A stretch of DNA of 64,000 nucleotides, taken from the NCBI GenBank assembly GCA_002305615.1, contig DBPU01000025.1:11879-75878 (forward strand), in the 5' to 3' direction. The stretch is from Verrucomicrobia bacterium UBA1412 (GTDB lineage Bacteria > Verrucomicrobiota > Verrucomicrobiia > Limisphaerales > UBA1412). This document shows positions 36,633-44,908 of this stretch, one piece after another. Position 1 is the stretch's first letter. Each line of letters begins with the position of its first letter. A program made the position numbers and the translations under genes. Under the pieces are notes generated by a model. It worked only from the letters and a program-made list of their open reading frames with translations, was not told where the DNA came from and did no database searches.

Positions 36633-37352
36633 ATGAAAGCTTCATGCAGGGTTGTGTTTTTCGGTGTTCCTTTCCCAAAAAGCGCATCCTTTTTTCCAAG
36701 CAGAAGGCTTGGATTCACCCTCATAGAGCTTTTAGTCGTCATCACAATTATTGCAATTCTGATGGCGATGTTGTTATCAGCTATTTTTAAAGCAAAAAGC
36801 AAAGCACATCAGATCGTATGCGCTGACAAACTTCGTCAGTGGGGAATGGCGACACAATTATACGTGGCGGACAATGAAGACTATCTCCCAAAGGATGGAG
36901 CTCCCAATGGAACCTCTATTAATGGTGGCTGGTACGTAGACCTGCCTCCTTACTTGAATCTCAAACCATACCGGGAAATGCCCTGGAGAACCAATGCTGA
37001 GGAGCGCATTGATCGGTCACTTGCCTGGTTTTGTCCCTCCAATCCCCGACGGAGTAACGGTAATAATCTCTTCCATTATTGCTTGAATGAATATGTGAAC
37101 AAGACTGGAGCAGAAAACGCCCCCATTTTGTATACTTCTCTAAAAATCCCGAGCAAAACGGTTTGGCTTTTTGATTCCAAAAATTTGCCGGCTGTGGGCT
37201 ATTGGAATTTTATCCACACCAATATTCATGGAGATGGGGCGAACATCCTTTTTCTTGATGGCCATGTCAAGCGATACAGATCCAGTGAGTATTGGGATTA
37301 TGAAGCGAAAAAAGGTAAAATCAATACGGCTGATTTGATTTGGATACCTTGA
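36633..37352 (+). CDS. Prepilin-type N-terminal cleavage/methylation domain protein
   Basis: A pseudopilin-like exported protein. Its 239 residues begin with a 27-residue leader ending in Gly, then the type IV prepilin motif G|FTLIELLVVITIIAIL. The C-terminal half has the FLDGHVKRY box of the H-X9-DG family, which is highly expanded in Verrucomicrobia, Lentisphaerae and Planctomycetes. The leader peptidase and assembly machinery are not nearby. Role (fibre, secretion or surface display) is unknown. It follows queA by 18 bases. Confidence 0.9.
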   Translation: MKASCRVVFFGVPFPKSASFFPSRRLGFTLIELLVVITIIAILMAMLLSAIFKAKSKAHQIVCADKLRQWGMATQLYVADNEDYLPKDGAPNGTSINGGWYVDLPPYLNLKPYREMPWRTNAEERIDRSLAWFCPSNPRRSNGNNLFHYCLNEYVNKTGAENAPILYTSLKIPSKTVWLFDSKNLPAVGYWNFIHTNIHGDGANILFLDGHVKRYRSSEYWDYEAKKGKINTADLIWIP

Positions 37353-37371
37353 GTATTTTTTTACGTACTGC

Positions 37372-37381
37372 GGGGGGGGGG
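37372..37381 (+). repeat. G10 homopolymer upstream of the Kef-type antiporter
   Basis: An uninterrupted run of ten G, 59 bases before the antiporter start, with a second run of six G at 37405-37410. It could lie in the promoter or 5' leader. Confidence 0.9.
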
Positions 37382-37440
37382 AACCCTTTCCCTTCTTGCA
37401 ATTTGGGGGGAATCAGTCTTTAATTTCGCAGGCTTATAAG

Positions 37441-39477
37441 ATGGAGTCAAATATTACTTTCATTACGGATTTTGCACTGGTGATGTTGGTGGCAAGTATA
37501 GCAATGCTTGCCTTTCATCGCTTTAAGCAACCTGTTATTCTGGGATATATAGCTACAGGCTTTCTGTTGGGGCCTCACACCCCGTCCATATTAGGATTGG
37601 GTTTGAAGCACAAAGAAAACCTGGAGTCTATGTCGGAAATAGCGATTGTTCTGCTCCTGTTTTCTTTAGGTTTGGAGTTCAATATCCGCCGAATACGTCA
37701 GGTTGGTATGTCTTCGACTATTGCAGCAATATCGGAGATTGTCATGATGTTTGCTACGGGTTGCATCGTGGGAAGGCTTTTCGAATGGAAATTGATGGAT
37801 TGTCTTTTCATGGGTGCAATTCTGGCAACATCCTCAACCATGGTTATATCCAAGACATTAGCCGACTTGAAGATGCTCAAGGAGCGCTTTTCAGGAATTA
37901 TAATCGGTATCACGGTAGTAGAGGATATTGTGTGTATTTCACTTATGGCGATTTTGGCCAGTATCGCCATGACCGGTTCTTTTGCCATGAGTGAGCTCAC
38001 AAGTACTTTGGGTCGGTTAGGTTTGTTTTTTGTGCTTGCGTTAATCTTTGGCCTTCTATTGGTACCACGCCTGATGAATTATGTGGAGCGCTCAGGCAAA
38101 ACAGAATTGATTTTAATCGTGTCCCTGGGGCTCTGTTTCGGAATGGCTCTCCTTGCAGAAAGGTTGGGTTATAGCACGGCATTGGGAGCCTTTGTCATGG
38201 GGGCTTTGATCGCTGAGACCCACATTATCCACAAAGTAGAAAGAGCGATTCAGCCGATTAAAGATATGTTTTCGGGAATCTTTTTCGTGGTGATCGGAAC
38301 GATGATTGATCCTCACGCTCTTCTCGAATATTGGGTGGAAATAGTCGTTTTGTTTTTCACCGTAATTATTGTTAAAACTCTCGCTTGTACCTTGGGTGCC
38401 CTGGCTACAGGAAACTCTTTTCCCACCTCCTTGAAAGTGGGCTTGGGAATGAGCAATGTGGGTGAGGTGAGTTTTATTATCTTAGCCCTGGGCCTTAGTT
38501 TGGGCGTTCTTGATGCATGGCTTTACCCCATTGGTGTTACGGTTGCCATTTCGACAATGATGGTCACTCCCTTTATTTTCAATCGTTCGGAAGGAATCAT
38601 TCGGGTTGTCAATAAATTGATTCCAAGGTCGATCATGCAAGCAATCGGCGTTTATTCAGGGTGGTATCAACAGCGAGGCCCAAGCCAGCGCGATATTTCA
38701 ACGGAATTAGCCCGCAAATTCCTGATTAAGAATATGATAAATCTTACTATCGTAACGGCGGTATTAATCATAGCGGCTGTTTCGAATCACGGCATCAAAA
38801 ACTATCTTGGCGATTCTCGTATTGCTCAACCTCTTTTTCAGAACATAGCCTGGTTGGTGGCTTTTGTCTTTTGTGTTCCTTTTCTTTTAATTACTCAGCA
38901 GAACCATGCCGCTCTTGCTCATTTAATCTCGAGAGAACGCTTGCCACAAAATCTGAAACACCTGCAGATACGGATTGAACGAGTCATTTCATTGGTTGGC
39001 TTTTTTATCCTGAGCGCTTACCTGGCAATGCTTATTTTGATCATTATGCCTGCGTCTCAATGGGGCGTCATTTATATTTTGGCCTTTATTGCAGGTGTCA
39101 TCGGATTCTTTTTACGCAACCAATTTGCAAGAGTTTATCAAAAAGCGGAGATAGAAATAGAAACGATTCTGACGCGCGAAAGTAGTCCTTCCGCTAAAAA
39201 GGAAATATCAGAAAGCAACCGAAGTGTTTTATTGAATGATACTCGAATGATCACCGTTCTTGAAAACGGATTGGGAGTAGGTAAAACGATACGAGAAATT
39301 GACATCAGGAACTTAAGCGGTGCAACCGTGATTTCCATTGAAAGAAATAAGTCCATGATTGTAAGTCCTCGAGGGGAGGAAATTCTGGAAGAAGGGGATC
39401 ATTTACTGGTTTTGGGCAATACCGAGCAGCTGGGAAAAGCGGAACTTTTGATTAACGGTGAAGAAGCAAACTCTTAA
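37441..39477 (+). CDS. Kef/CPA2-type cation:proton antiporter with TrkA-C domain
   Basis: Inner-membrane exchanger of K+ or Na+ for H+. The 678-residue protein has about 12 membrane segments in the first 390 residues (KQPVILGYIATGFLLGPHTP, FSLGLEFNIRR, TSSTMVISKTLAD, GAFVMGALIAET), two or more further hydrophobic segments (about 430-560), and a C-terminal TrkA-C ligand-binding domain (about 590-670: SGATVISIERNKSMIVSPRGEEILEEGDHLLVLG). It lacks a full RCK-N/NAD domain. ATG 37441 is chosen over an upstream in-frame start at 37396. The G10 tract lies upstream. Confidence 0.9.
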   Translation: MESNITFITDFALVMLVASIAMLAFHRFKQPVILGYIATGFLLGPHTPSILGLGLKHKENLESMSEIAIVLLLFSLGLEFNIRRIRQVGMSSTIAAISEIVMMFATGCIVGRLFEWKLMDCLFMGAILATSSTMVISKTLADLKMLKERFSGIIIGITVVEDIVCISLMAILASIAMTGSFAMSELTSTLGRLGLFFVLALIFGLLLVPRLMNYVERSGKTELILIVSLGLCFGMALLAERLGYSTALGAFVMGALIAETHIIHKVERAIQPIKDMFSGIFFVVIGTMIDPHALLEYWVEIVVLFFTVIIVKTLACTLGALATGNSFPTSLKVGLGMSNVGEVSFIILALGLSLGVLDAWLYPIGVTVAISTMMVTPFIFNRSEGIIRVVNKLIPRSIMQAIGVYSGWYQQRGPSQRDISTELARKFLIKNMINLTIVTAVLIIAAVSNHGIKNYLGDSRIAQPLFQNIAWLVAFVFCVPFLLITQQNHAALAHLISRERLPQNLKHLQIRIERVISLVGFFILSAYLAMLILIIMPASQWGVIYILAFIAGVIGFFLRNQFARVYQKAEIEIETILTRESSPSAKKEISESNRSVLLNDTRMITVLENGLGVGKTIREIDIRNLSGATVISIERNKSMIVSPRGEEILEEGDHLLVLGNTEQLGKAELLINGEEANS

Positions 39478-39491
39478 AAAGTAGATTGACT

Positions 39492-40667
39492 ATGGACAGA
39501 AAGATATACTATTTCGACAATAATGCCACTACAGCCGTTGCTCCTGAGGTTTTTGAGGCAATGCAGCCCTATTTACAAAGTGAATGGGGTAATCCCTCCA
39601 GTGCGTATTTTTTTGGGCATCATTTGGGCAAAGCCATAGATGAGGCTCGGCAAAAAGTGGCTGCTTTGGTTGGGGCAGATCCCCGGGAGATCCTTTTTAC
39701 GAGCTGTGGAACGGAGAGCGACAACACAGCAATCTTCAGTGCGCTGGAAACCACGGGCAAGCGGCATATAATCACGAGTGCTGTGGAGCACTCGGCGATC
39801 ATGAGCCATGCCGCCTTCCTTCAGCAAAAAGGATACGAAGTAACCTATTTGCCGGTAAAGTCCGATGGCACTCTGGACCCGGCCCAGGTTGCTCAGGCGC
39901 TCCGTCCTGATACTGCCTTGGTTTCGCTCATGTATGCTAATAACGAAACCGGCGTTATCTTCCCTATAGAGGAAGTTGGGAAGCTATGCAAGAAGGTCAA
40001 GGTGTTGTTTCATACCGACGCGGTTCAGGCTCCGGGAAAGCTCAAAATAGATGTGAAAGAGATGAATGTGGACTTCCTTTCTCTTTCAGCACATAAACTC
40101 CATGCCCCCAAGGGGATTGGAATGCTTTACGTTAAGCATAGAACTCCATTTAAACCCCTCATCATCGGGGGGCATCAGGAGCGTAAGCGCCGTGGGGGAA
40201 CTGAAAATGTGCCTTATATTATAGGCTTTGGTAAGGCTGCTGAGATGAGTCTTTCTTTGTTTTCAGATGAAAATACCCGCGTGAGAGCTCTGAGAGATCG
40301 CTTGGAAGAGGGTATTCTTTCGACCGTTCCGAATACCCGGCTAAATGGGCACAAGAGCTTGCGTATGCCCAATACTACCAACATTGCTTTTGATTATATC
40401 GAAGCAGAGGCAATCATCATGATGTTCGATCAGTTGGGTATTTGTGTCTCCAGCGGCTCTGCCTGTACAACAGGATCAATGGATGCCTCTCACGTTTTGA
40501 GCGCGATGGGGCTTTCAGCCATGCAGGCAAGGGGAAGTGTTCGTTTTAGCCTCAGTCGCTACAATCGGGAAGAAGAGGTCGATTTTGTTTTGAAGCATCT
40601 GCCCCCGATCGTTTCCAAGCTGCGGGCAATGTCACCTTTGAGTGAAGCGCACCCGGATAATGTTTAA
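39492..40667 (+). CDS. Cysteine desulfurase (IscS/NifS family)
   Basis: A PLP enzyme that removes sulfur from cysteine for Fe-S clusters and thiolated tRNA. The 391 residues start with IYYFDNNATTAVAPEV, and show the PLP Lys202 (SLSAHKLHAPKGIG), RRGGTENVP, and catalytic Cys325 (SGSACTTGS). Short class I form, NifS/IscS-like. A TTG at 39486 is an alternative start. It is 14 bases after the antiporter gene. No IscU or other Fe-S assembly gene is adjacent, so the subtype is left open. Confidence 0.93.
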   Translation: MDRKIYYFDNNATTAVAPEVFEAMQPYLQSEWGNPSSAYFFGHHLGKAIDEARQKVAALVGADPREILFTSCGTESDNTAIFSALETTGKRHIITSAVEHSAIMSHAAFLQQKGYEVTYLPVKSDGTLDPAQVAQALRPDTALVSLMYANNETGVIFPIEEVGKLCKKVKVLFHTDAVQAPGKLKIDVKEMNVDFLSLSAHKLHAPKGIGMLYVKHRTPFKPLIIGGHQERKRRGGTENVPYIIGFGKAAEMSLSLFSDENTRVRALRDRLEEGILSTVPNTRLNGHKSLRMPNTTNIAFDYIEAEAIIMMFDQLGICVSSGSACTTGSMDASHVLSAMGLSAMQARGSVRFSLSRYNREEEVDFVLKHLPPIVSKLRAMSPLSEAHPDNV

Positions 40668-40703
40668 AGTTGATCTACCATCAGGTTTTTTATACCCCAC
40701 CGT

Positions 40704-40732
40704 TTGACGTCCAAAAATAATTGTGCTACCTT
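40704..40732 (+). promoter_or_regulatory. Candidate promoter of the PilZ-like gene
   Basis: TTGACG (40704-40709), a 17-base spacer and TACCTT (40727-40732), 49 bases upstream of the GTG start at 40782. Confidence 0.4.
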
Positions 40733-40781
40733 TTCCCTATAGTGTTTGATGGACTATGGTGTCTGTCATTCATAGATTGCT

Positions 40782-41102
40782 GTGGCTAGACTAGATAAAT
40801 CATTTTTTCCTTCCAGCGCAAGCGGTTCCGAAGAGGATGTTGAATCCCAGATGTTACTGCAAGGCTCTTATCGAGTGCGCGAAGGGGGAATAGAGTTTCA
40901 CTCTGAAAAAGAAGTGGGTCTCTACACAGAAATGCACTTGCGGGTGCAAGGCTCGGAATCCAATAAAACAATCCTTTTTAATGGCGTTGTGGTCGGCTGT
41001 ACGGGCAACAAACACCAGGGTTTTCAAGTATCTCTGGCGTTCACAAATATTACAAAAGAGGCTCAACTTTCTTTATTCGAGATGTATTGGGCTCAGATGT
41101 AG
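40782..41102 (+). CDS. Short PilZ-like domain protein
   Basis: The 106-residue product (GTG start) has a beta-rich pattern (GGIEFHSEKEVGLYTEMHLRV ... NGVVVGCTGNKHQGFQVSLAF) like the core of PilZ-type proteins, some of which bind cyclic-di-GMP. The RxxxR and D/NxSxxG ligand motifs are not clearly present, so it may be a non-binding member. It is followed by two successive terminator hairpins. The assignment is tentative. Confidence 0.55.
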   Translation: MARLDKSFFPSSASGSEEDVESQMLLQGSYRVREGGIEFHSEKEVGLYTEMHLRVQGSESNKTILFNGVVVGCTGNKHQGFQVSLAFTNITKEAQLSLFEMYWAQM

Positions 41103-41114
41103 TTTATTTGATAG

Positions 41115-41144
41115 CGGTGTTTCTCATGTGGGGACACCGTTTTT
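41115..41144 (+). terminator. First of two tandem terminators
   Basis: A 6-bp stem (41115-41120 with 41134-41139), followed by T5, 12 bases after the PilZ-like gene stop. Confidence 0.55.
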
Positions 41145-41155
41145 AACATAAAAAC

Positions 41156-41185
41156 GGCTTCCTAGTCAGACTGGGAAGCCTTTTT
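41156..41185 (+). terminator. Second tandem terminator
   Basis: A 7-bp GC-rich stem (41156-41162 with 41174-41180) followed by T5. It ends plus-strand transcription before the converging gene at 41230; its base is A-rich upstream, so it may also work on the minus strand. Confidence 0.75.
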
Positions 41186-41229
41186 GATATTAAGATCGTT
41201 TTGTATTACTCGTTTATAGAAGAGAAATC

Positions 41230-41667
41230 TTATTGAGCGGGGGGCTGTGCTCCTTTAGACGGTTGTTGTTTTTGCTGTACCAGGATAACGGGTACCGGAA
41301 CTCGAAGCTTCATCACCTCATCAATCAACACTTCAATAGTATAGGTCCCTTGTTCTTTAAACTCTACCTGACCGAACACAGAAACATTAGTAGTATTCTG
41401 GGCGGGATTGTGTAAGGCAAACTTGAAAGCGCTCTTGCGTAATACGGTCGTGCCGTCCGGAGCGACTAAACGCACTTCCTGGTTAAATTCGCCGATACCG
41501 GCTGTCCAGCGATTGAAGACGCAAAGTTTGTAGGCCGCAATTGGAAGTTGGGGAACCCGAACTTCCGAAATAACGCCAACGATAATAAAATTACCGGAAG
41601 ACTCTACGCGCACATCTTCGCAGAGAAGAGAAGCCTGCAGGTCGGGTAAAATACGGGATGCATTCAT
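41230..41667 (-). CDS. Conserved hypothetical protein (DUF6941-like)
   Basis: The 145-residue protein is beta-rich with the pattern 'LLCEDVRVESSGNFIIVGVISEVRVPQLP ... LVAPDGTTVL ... GTYTIEVLIDE', which resembles a family of small proteins of unknown function (DUF6941 as I recall it). There is no signal peptide or membrane segment and a Gln/Pro-rich tail. It is the last gene of the minus-strand series from the small basic protein, 23 bases after folD. Confidence 0.6.
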   Translation of the reverse strand: MNASRILPDLQASLLCEDVRVESSGNFIIVGVISEVRVPQLPIAAYKLCVFNRWTAGIGEFNQEVRLVAPDGTTVLRKSAFKFALHNPAQNTTNVSVFGQVEFKEQGTYTIEVLIDEVMKLRVPVPVILVQQKQQPSKGAQPPAQ

Positions 41668-41690
41668 ATTATTCTGTAATGATTTTTTAG

Positions 41691-42599
41691 TTAATGGGGT
41701 TTATCTTGTTTAGAAACACTTCCCGCAGCCATTCGGGCGGCACGAACTGTGTTCTTCATCAAAATGGCAATTGTCATAGGGCCTACACCTCCGGGGTTTG
41801 GAGTGATTCTCCCGGCAATGGGTTGCACGGCTTTGAAGTCTACATCGCCGACTAGACGTGAACCTTTGGGAGAGGAGGGATCAGCAATACGGTTTACGCC
41901 GACATCAAACACTATGGCATTGGGTTTAACCATATCAGCTTTGACAAACTCAGGTACTCCCAGCGCCGCAATGAGGATATCCGCTGAGCGACAAAGCTCG
42001 CCGATGTTTCGGGTGTGAGAGTGGCAGATCGTGACCGTCGCATCTGCATAGGGGGCTTTCTGGACCAGGATGGAAGCCATCGGCTTTCCTACGATATTGC
42101 CTCTGCCTAAAATAACGACGTGTGCACCGCAAGTTTCAATCTTATACCTCTTGATCAGCTCGTGAATGCCGCCCGGAGTACAGGGTACAAAACCATCGTC
42201 ATCGCCCAGCATCAACTTTCCCACATTAATTGGGTGGAACCCATCTACATCTTTAGAGGGGGAGACGGTCTCGAAGACTTTTGCCTGACGAATGTGCGAG
42301 GGGAGGGGGGCCTGCACCAGAATTCCATGCAGAGAAGGGTCGTTGTTAAGATCGTTTATGAGCTCCAGGAGTGCACGTTCAGAGGTATTCTCGGGCAGGA
42401 CATAAAGCCTGGATTGAATACCAAGCTTGGCTGCCGTTTTTTCCTTCATCCCTACATAAACCTTCGATGCAGGGTCTTCACCAACTCTTACAAAGGCGAC
42501 CGACGGCAAGATTCCTTGAGCCAGAAGTTCCTGAACCTCACGTTCAGTTTCAGTCTGCAACGTTGCCGCAATGAGCTTACCGTCTATGAGGTTATCCAT
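41691..42599 (-). CDS. folD: Methylenetetrahydrofolate dehydrogenase/cyclohydrolase
   Basis: A bifunctional enzyme interconverting methylene-, methenyl- and formyl-tetrahydrofolate using NADP. The 302 residues have the active-site Tyr48 and Lys54 (KVYVGMKEKTAAK), PSKDVDGFHPINVGKL, the signature VILGRGNIVGKPMASIL, and PNPGGVGPMTIAIL near the C-terminus. Normal size, all key residues present. It lies 8 bases after the SH3 protein gene. Confidence 0.97.
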   Translation of the reverse strand: MDNLIDGKLIAATLQTETEREVQELLAQGILPSVAFVRVGEDPASKVYVGMKEKTAAKLGIQSRLYVLPENTSERALLELINDLNNDPSLHGILVQAPLPSHIRQAKVFETVSPSKDVDGFHPINVGKLMLGDDDGFVPCTPGGIHELIKRYKIETCGAHVVILGRGNIVGKPMASILVQKAPYADATVTICHSHTRNIGELCRSADILIAALGVPEFVKADMVKPNAIVFDVGVNRIADPSSPKGSRLVGDVDFKAVQPIAGRITPNPGGVGPMTIAILMKNTVRAARMAAGSVSKQDKPH

Positions 42600-42607
42600 T
42601 TGCGTTA

Positions 42608-43699
42608 TTACCTGCGATTGAGCAGCTCAATGGTCCTCACAGTGAGGAGGGGATGATTTCTCCAGCGAGAATCGATAGATTCGGGACCTCTGACATGAAC
42701 CTTCTTACCTGAGTATTTCTTCAAAACAATGTCGCTGTTTGTGACATAAAGATAGTTAATCAACCGATTGTTTTGAATACTGTAAAGACCATAAGGACTG
42801 GGCGCTGCAGGGCTGCCAGTAGGACGCACAACACCCTCTCTGAGCACGATTCTTTCCATGGAGTCCGCTGTTGTAAGAGGAGTGACTACGGATTCGGGGG
42901 CCGGTTCCGGCTGCTGTACCTCAGGCTGCTTTGCTTCAACAGGAGAGACAGGCATGGTTACAACCGGGGCGACAATCGTCGGAGCAACGGCAGTCGGAGG
43001 TGCAGGCTCTTTAGCAGGCGGAGGGGTAGTGATTTCAACCGGCTGTGGCACGGCAACCACGATCTCTTCAGCGGGCTCCGCTACTTCCTCTATAGCCTGT
43101 GGCTCAGGTTCCACCCGAACAACCGGGGGTGCTTTTGCCGGCGTAACTTGGACTGTGGATGCAACGGAAGGTTCGACTTTTTCCTCTGTCTTGGCGGGTT
43201 CATCCGTCTTAATCCCAGCATCAACAGGAGGCATTTTATCAGTCAGAGTGACAAAAGATTCAGCTATAAAGCCGTAGGAATCAGTGACCATAACTTTCGT
43301 CCAGTCACCTTGTGTTTCCAAGCGCTTGACGGTTTCACCCCGATTGATTTGGCCGATTTTTTTATGACTTGTTCCGGGGCCTTCACGCAAGTTGAGCTGA
43401 TCAGCCTGGACCTGGTCCTTATCATTCAGATAGGAACTTTTTATCCAAGCGTTCGTGGAGGTCAGCCGGACTTTAATCCAGGAAATGGGTTCATCCTTGT
43501 GGGAGGGCGTGATTTCGTGCCTTTCCACTGCAATCAACAAGGTATCGTTTTCGACTTGCTCAACAATCTCTGCAGTGATGGAGGGCGCCTTGCGGACGTT
43601 TACACGGTCACCTTTCACAATCGCACCCATATCTGCAGAAGCAGCCCATTGTCCTAGGACTGCCAGGGATAAGATTAAGAAATATTTCATCGCACTCAT
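42608..43699 (-). CDS. Exported SH3-domain protein
   Basis: The 363-residue product has a signal peptide (cleavage near ASAD, about residue 23) and two bacterial SH3-like modules (about 25-95: KGDRVNVRKAPSITAEIV; about 97-155: QADQLNLREGPGTSHKKIG). Then come a long Pro/Val/Glu linker (about 160-280) and a C-terminal conserved segment (LYSIQNNRLINYLYVTNSDI). SH3b modules usually bind peptidoglycan or peptides, so an envelope role is likely. The ATG overlaps the rluB stop (ATGA). Confidence 0.8.
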   Translation of the reverse strand: MSAMKYFLILSLAVLGQWAASADMGAIVKGDRVNVRKAPSITAEIVEQVENDTLLIAVERHEITPSHKDEPISWIKVRLTSTNAWIKSSYLNDKDQVQADQLNLREGPGTSHKKIGQINRGETVKRLETQGDWTKVMVTDSYGFIAESFVTLTDKMPPVDAGIKTDEPAKTEEKVEPSVASTVQVTPAKAPPVVRVEPEPQAIEEVAEPAEEIVVAVPQPVEITTPPPAKEPAPPTAVAPTIVAPVVTMPVSPVEAKQPEVQQPEPAPESVVTPLTTADSMERIVLREGVVRPTGSPAAPSPYGLYSIQNNRLINYLYVTNSDIVLKKYSGKKVHVRGPESIDSRWRNHPLLTVRTIELLNRR

Positions 43700-44439
43700 A
43701 TGCCTAGTAAAAGCTGTATTTCAGTTTTTGTCAATAACCGCCATTTGCCTAAAGTCATTTTGTCTAATTTCACCGGGCCAACCTGCTCTCGCCTCAAGAC
43801 TAAAACGATGAGTTGCAAGCAGTCGAGGATGCGGCGGATTTCCCGGTTTTTCCCTTCGCGAAGAGTGATGGCCATACAGGTTCGAGTGTTGTTTGATTTC
43901 AACACGTCAACAGCCGATGCTTTTAAAAAATCACCCTGGTGGTGGACTCCATTAAGCATTTGGGAGATGGTCTCTCTGGAGATGGCTCCCTTCACCTCTA
44001 CATAGTAAATTTTATCGATCCCCTTGGAGGGATGCGTGATGCGATTGCAAAACTCCCCATCGCTGGTCAGAAGGATGAGTCCTTCTGAGTCGTAGTCCAG
44101 CCGGCCAACAGGATATACGTGGCTCATCTCAGGAGGGATGAAATCCATGACTGTCGGGCGCCCTTGAGGATCACTGCGGGTGCAGACCACATTGCGCGGC
44201 TTGTAAAGGGCCAGATAAATTTTTCTGCGTGCCTTAACAACGTGCCCTTCTACAAGTACCCGATCGACATCCGGGGTAACTTTTGTGCCGAGCTCAGTCA
44301 CGCGGGTCCCATTAACGAACACCTTCCCCTCCAATATCAACTGCTCGCTTGCCCTGCGAGAGCAAACTCCTGTCTCAGACAGATACTTCTGGAGACGAAT
44401 TTTGGGATTATCCACAATTAAAAATAAAACGGGAACCAT
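43696..44439 (-). CDS. rRNA pseudouridine synthase, RsuA/RluB family
   Basis: It isomerises a specific uridine in rRNA. The 247 residues contain an S4 RNA-binding domain (about 14-60; IRLQKYLSETGVCSRRASEQLILEGKVFVNG) and the catalytic domain with Asp115 in GRLDYDSEGLILLTSDG and GKNREIRRIL. RluB is the likely class (23S rRNA) but RsuA/RluE cannot be excluded. ATG 44439 directly abuts GAAGG; an internal GTG nine codons later is an alternative start. It lies 63 bases downstream of the small basic protein gene. Confidence 0.9.
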   Translation of the reverse strand: MVPVLFLIVDNPKIRLQKYLSETGVCSRRASEQLILEGKVFVNGTRVTELGTKVTPDVDRVLVEGHVVKARRKIYLALYKPRNVVCTRSDPQGRPTVMDFIPPEMSHVYPVGRLDYDSEGLILLTSDGEFCNRITHPSKGIDKIYYVEVKGAISRETISQMLNGVHHQGDFLKASAVDVLKSNNTRTCMAITLREGKNREIRRILDCLQLIVLVLRREQVGPVKLDKMTLGKWRLLTKTEIQLLLGI

Positions 44440-44502
44440 CCTTCAAAGGAGAAGAGACGATTCCCAAAAACTGAGCATCAGCAGCCGAAACGCTGCATAA
44501 AA

Positions 44503-44658
44503 TTATGCTACGAATTTCGTCTTTTTCAGATTAAAAACCCGATCGCCTTCACGCCACTCTTTGCGTTTTTTCAAAACTTCAACGCGCTCCTGGCGCTTGA
44601 GAACATTCCGTTTTGCGCCCAAAGAAGAAGCACTCTTTAAACTATTATGCAATGACAT
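44503..44658 (-). CDS. Verrucomicrobia/Chlamydia-type small basic protein
   Basis: A 51-residue, very basic protein (MSLHNSLKSASSLGAKRN ... VLKRQERVEVLKKRKEW ... LKKTKFVA; about 17 Lys/Arg). It matches my memory of a small family (TIGR04137) restricted to Chlamydiae, Verrucomicrobia and relatives: MSLHxSLK start, RNVLKRxER centre, PKTK-like end. The family's function is not established; a ribosome or RNA link is suggested by its charge and here by its position just upstream of an rRNA pseudouridine synthase gene. It has a good promoter candidate (44715-44742). This gene is easily missed because of its size. Confidence 0.88.
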   Translation of the reverse strand: MSLHNSLKSASSLGAKRNVLKRQERVEVLKKRKEWREGDRVFNLKKTKFVA

Positions 44659-44714
44659 ATCTAAATCAAAATAAAAATCAACCTACCTCGGGCCCCTCGC
44701 CCGGCAGGACCCCT

Positions 44715-44742
44715 ATTCTGCCAAAGAAGCAGGAAAATGCAA
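44715..44742 (-). promoter_or_regulatory. Promoter of the small basic protein gene
   Basis: On the minus strand TTGCAT (44742-44737), a 16-base spacer and CAGAAT (44720-44715), about 55 bases before the start codon. The leader contains a GC-rich hairpin (CGGGC/GCCCG). Confidence 0.5.
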
Positions 44743-44859
44743 CTAGTTTTTAGCTTCATTATTCAAGACTTTGGAAAGAGGCCCGGTTTTGGCGTCGGAT
44801 TCGTCATGGCTGCGCAATAAAGGGAAGTATCGCTTAAGCAGTTTACAGTATCTGCAACC

Positions 44860-44887
44860 TTGTCTTTTTGACGAATCAGGATAGAAT
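44860..44887 (+). promoter_or_regulatory. Candidate promoter of the 44909 gene
   Basis: TTGTCT (44860-44865), a 16-base spacer and TAGAAT (44882-44887), 21 bases upstream of the start codon. Confidence 0.4.
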
Positions 44888-44908
44888 GGGTGCGTTGTAT
44901 TTTGCATT

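Noticed and set aside
44481..44496. GCAGC...GCTGC hairpin between the small basic protein and the rluB-type gene
   Set aside because: Only five pairs, and the T run begins about ten bases later; not called as a terminator.
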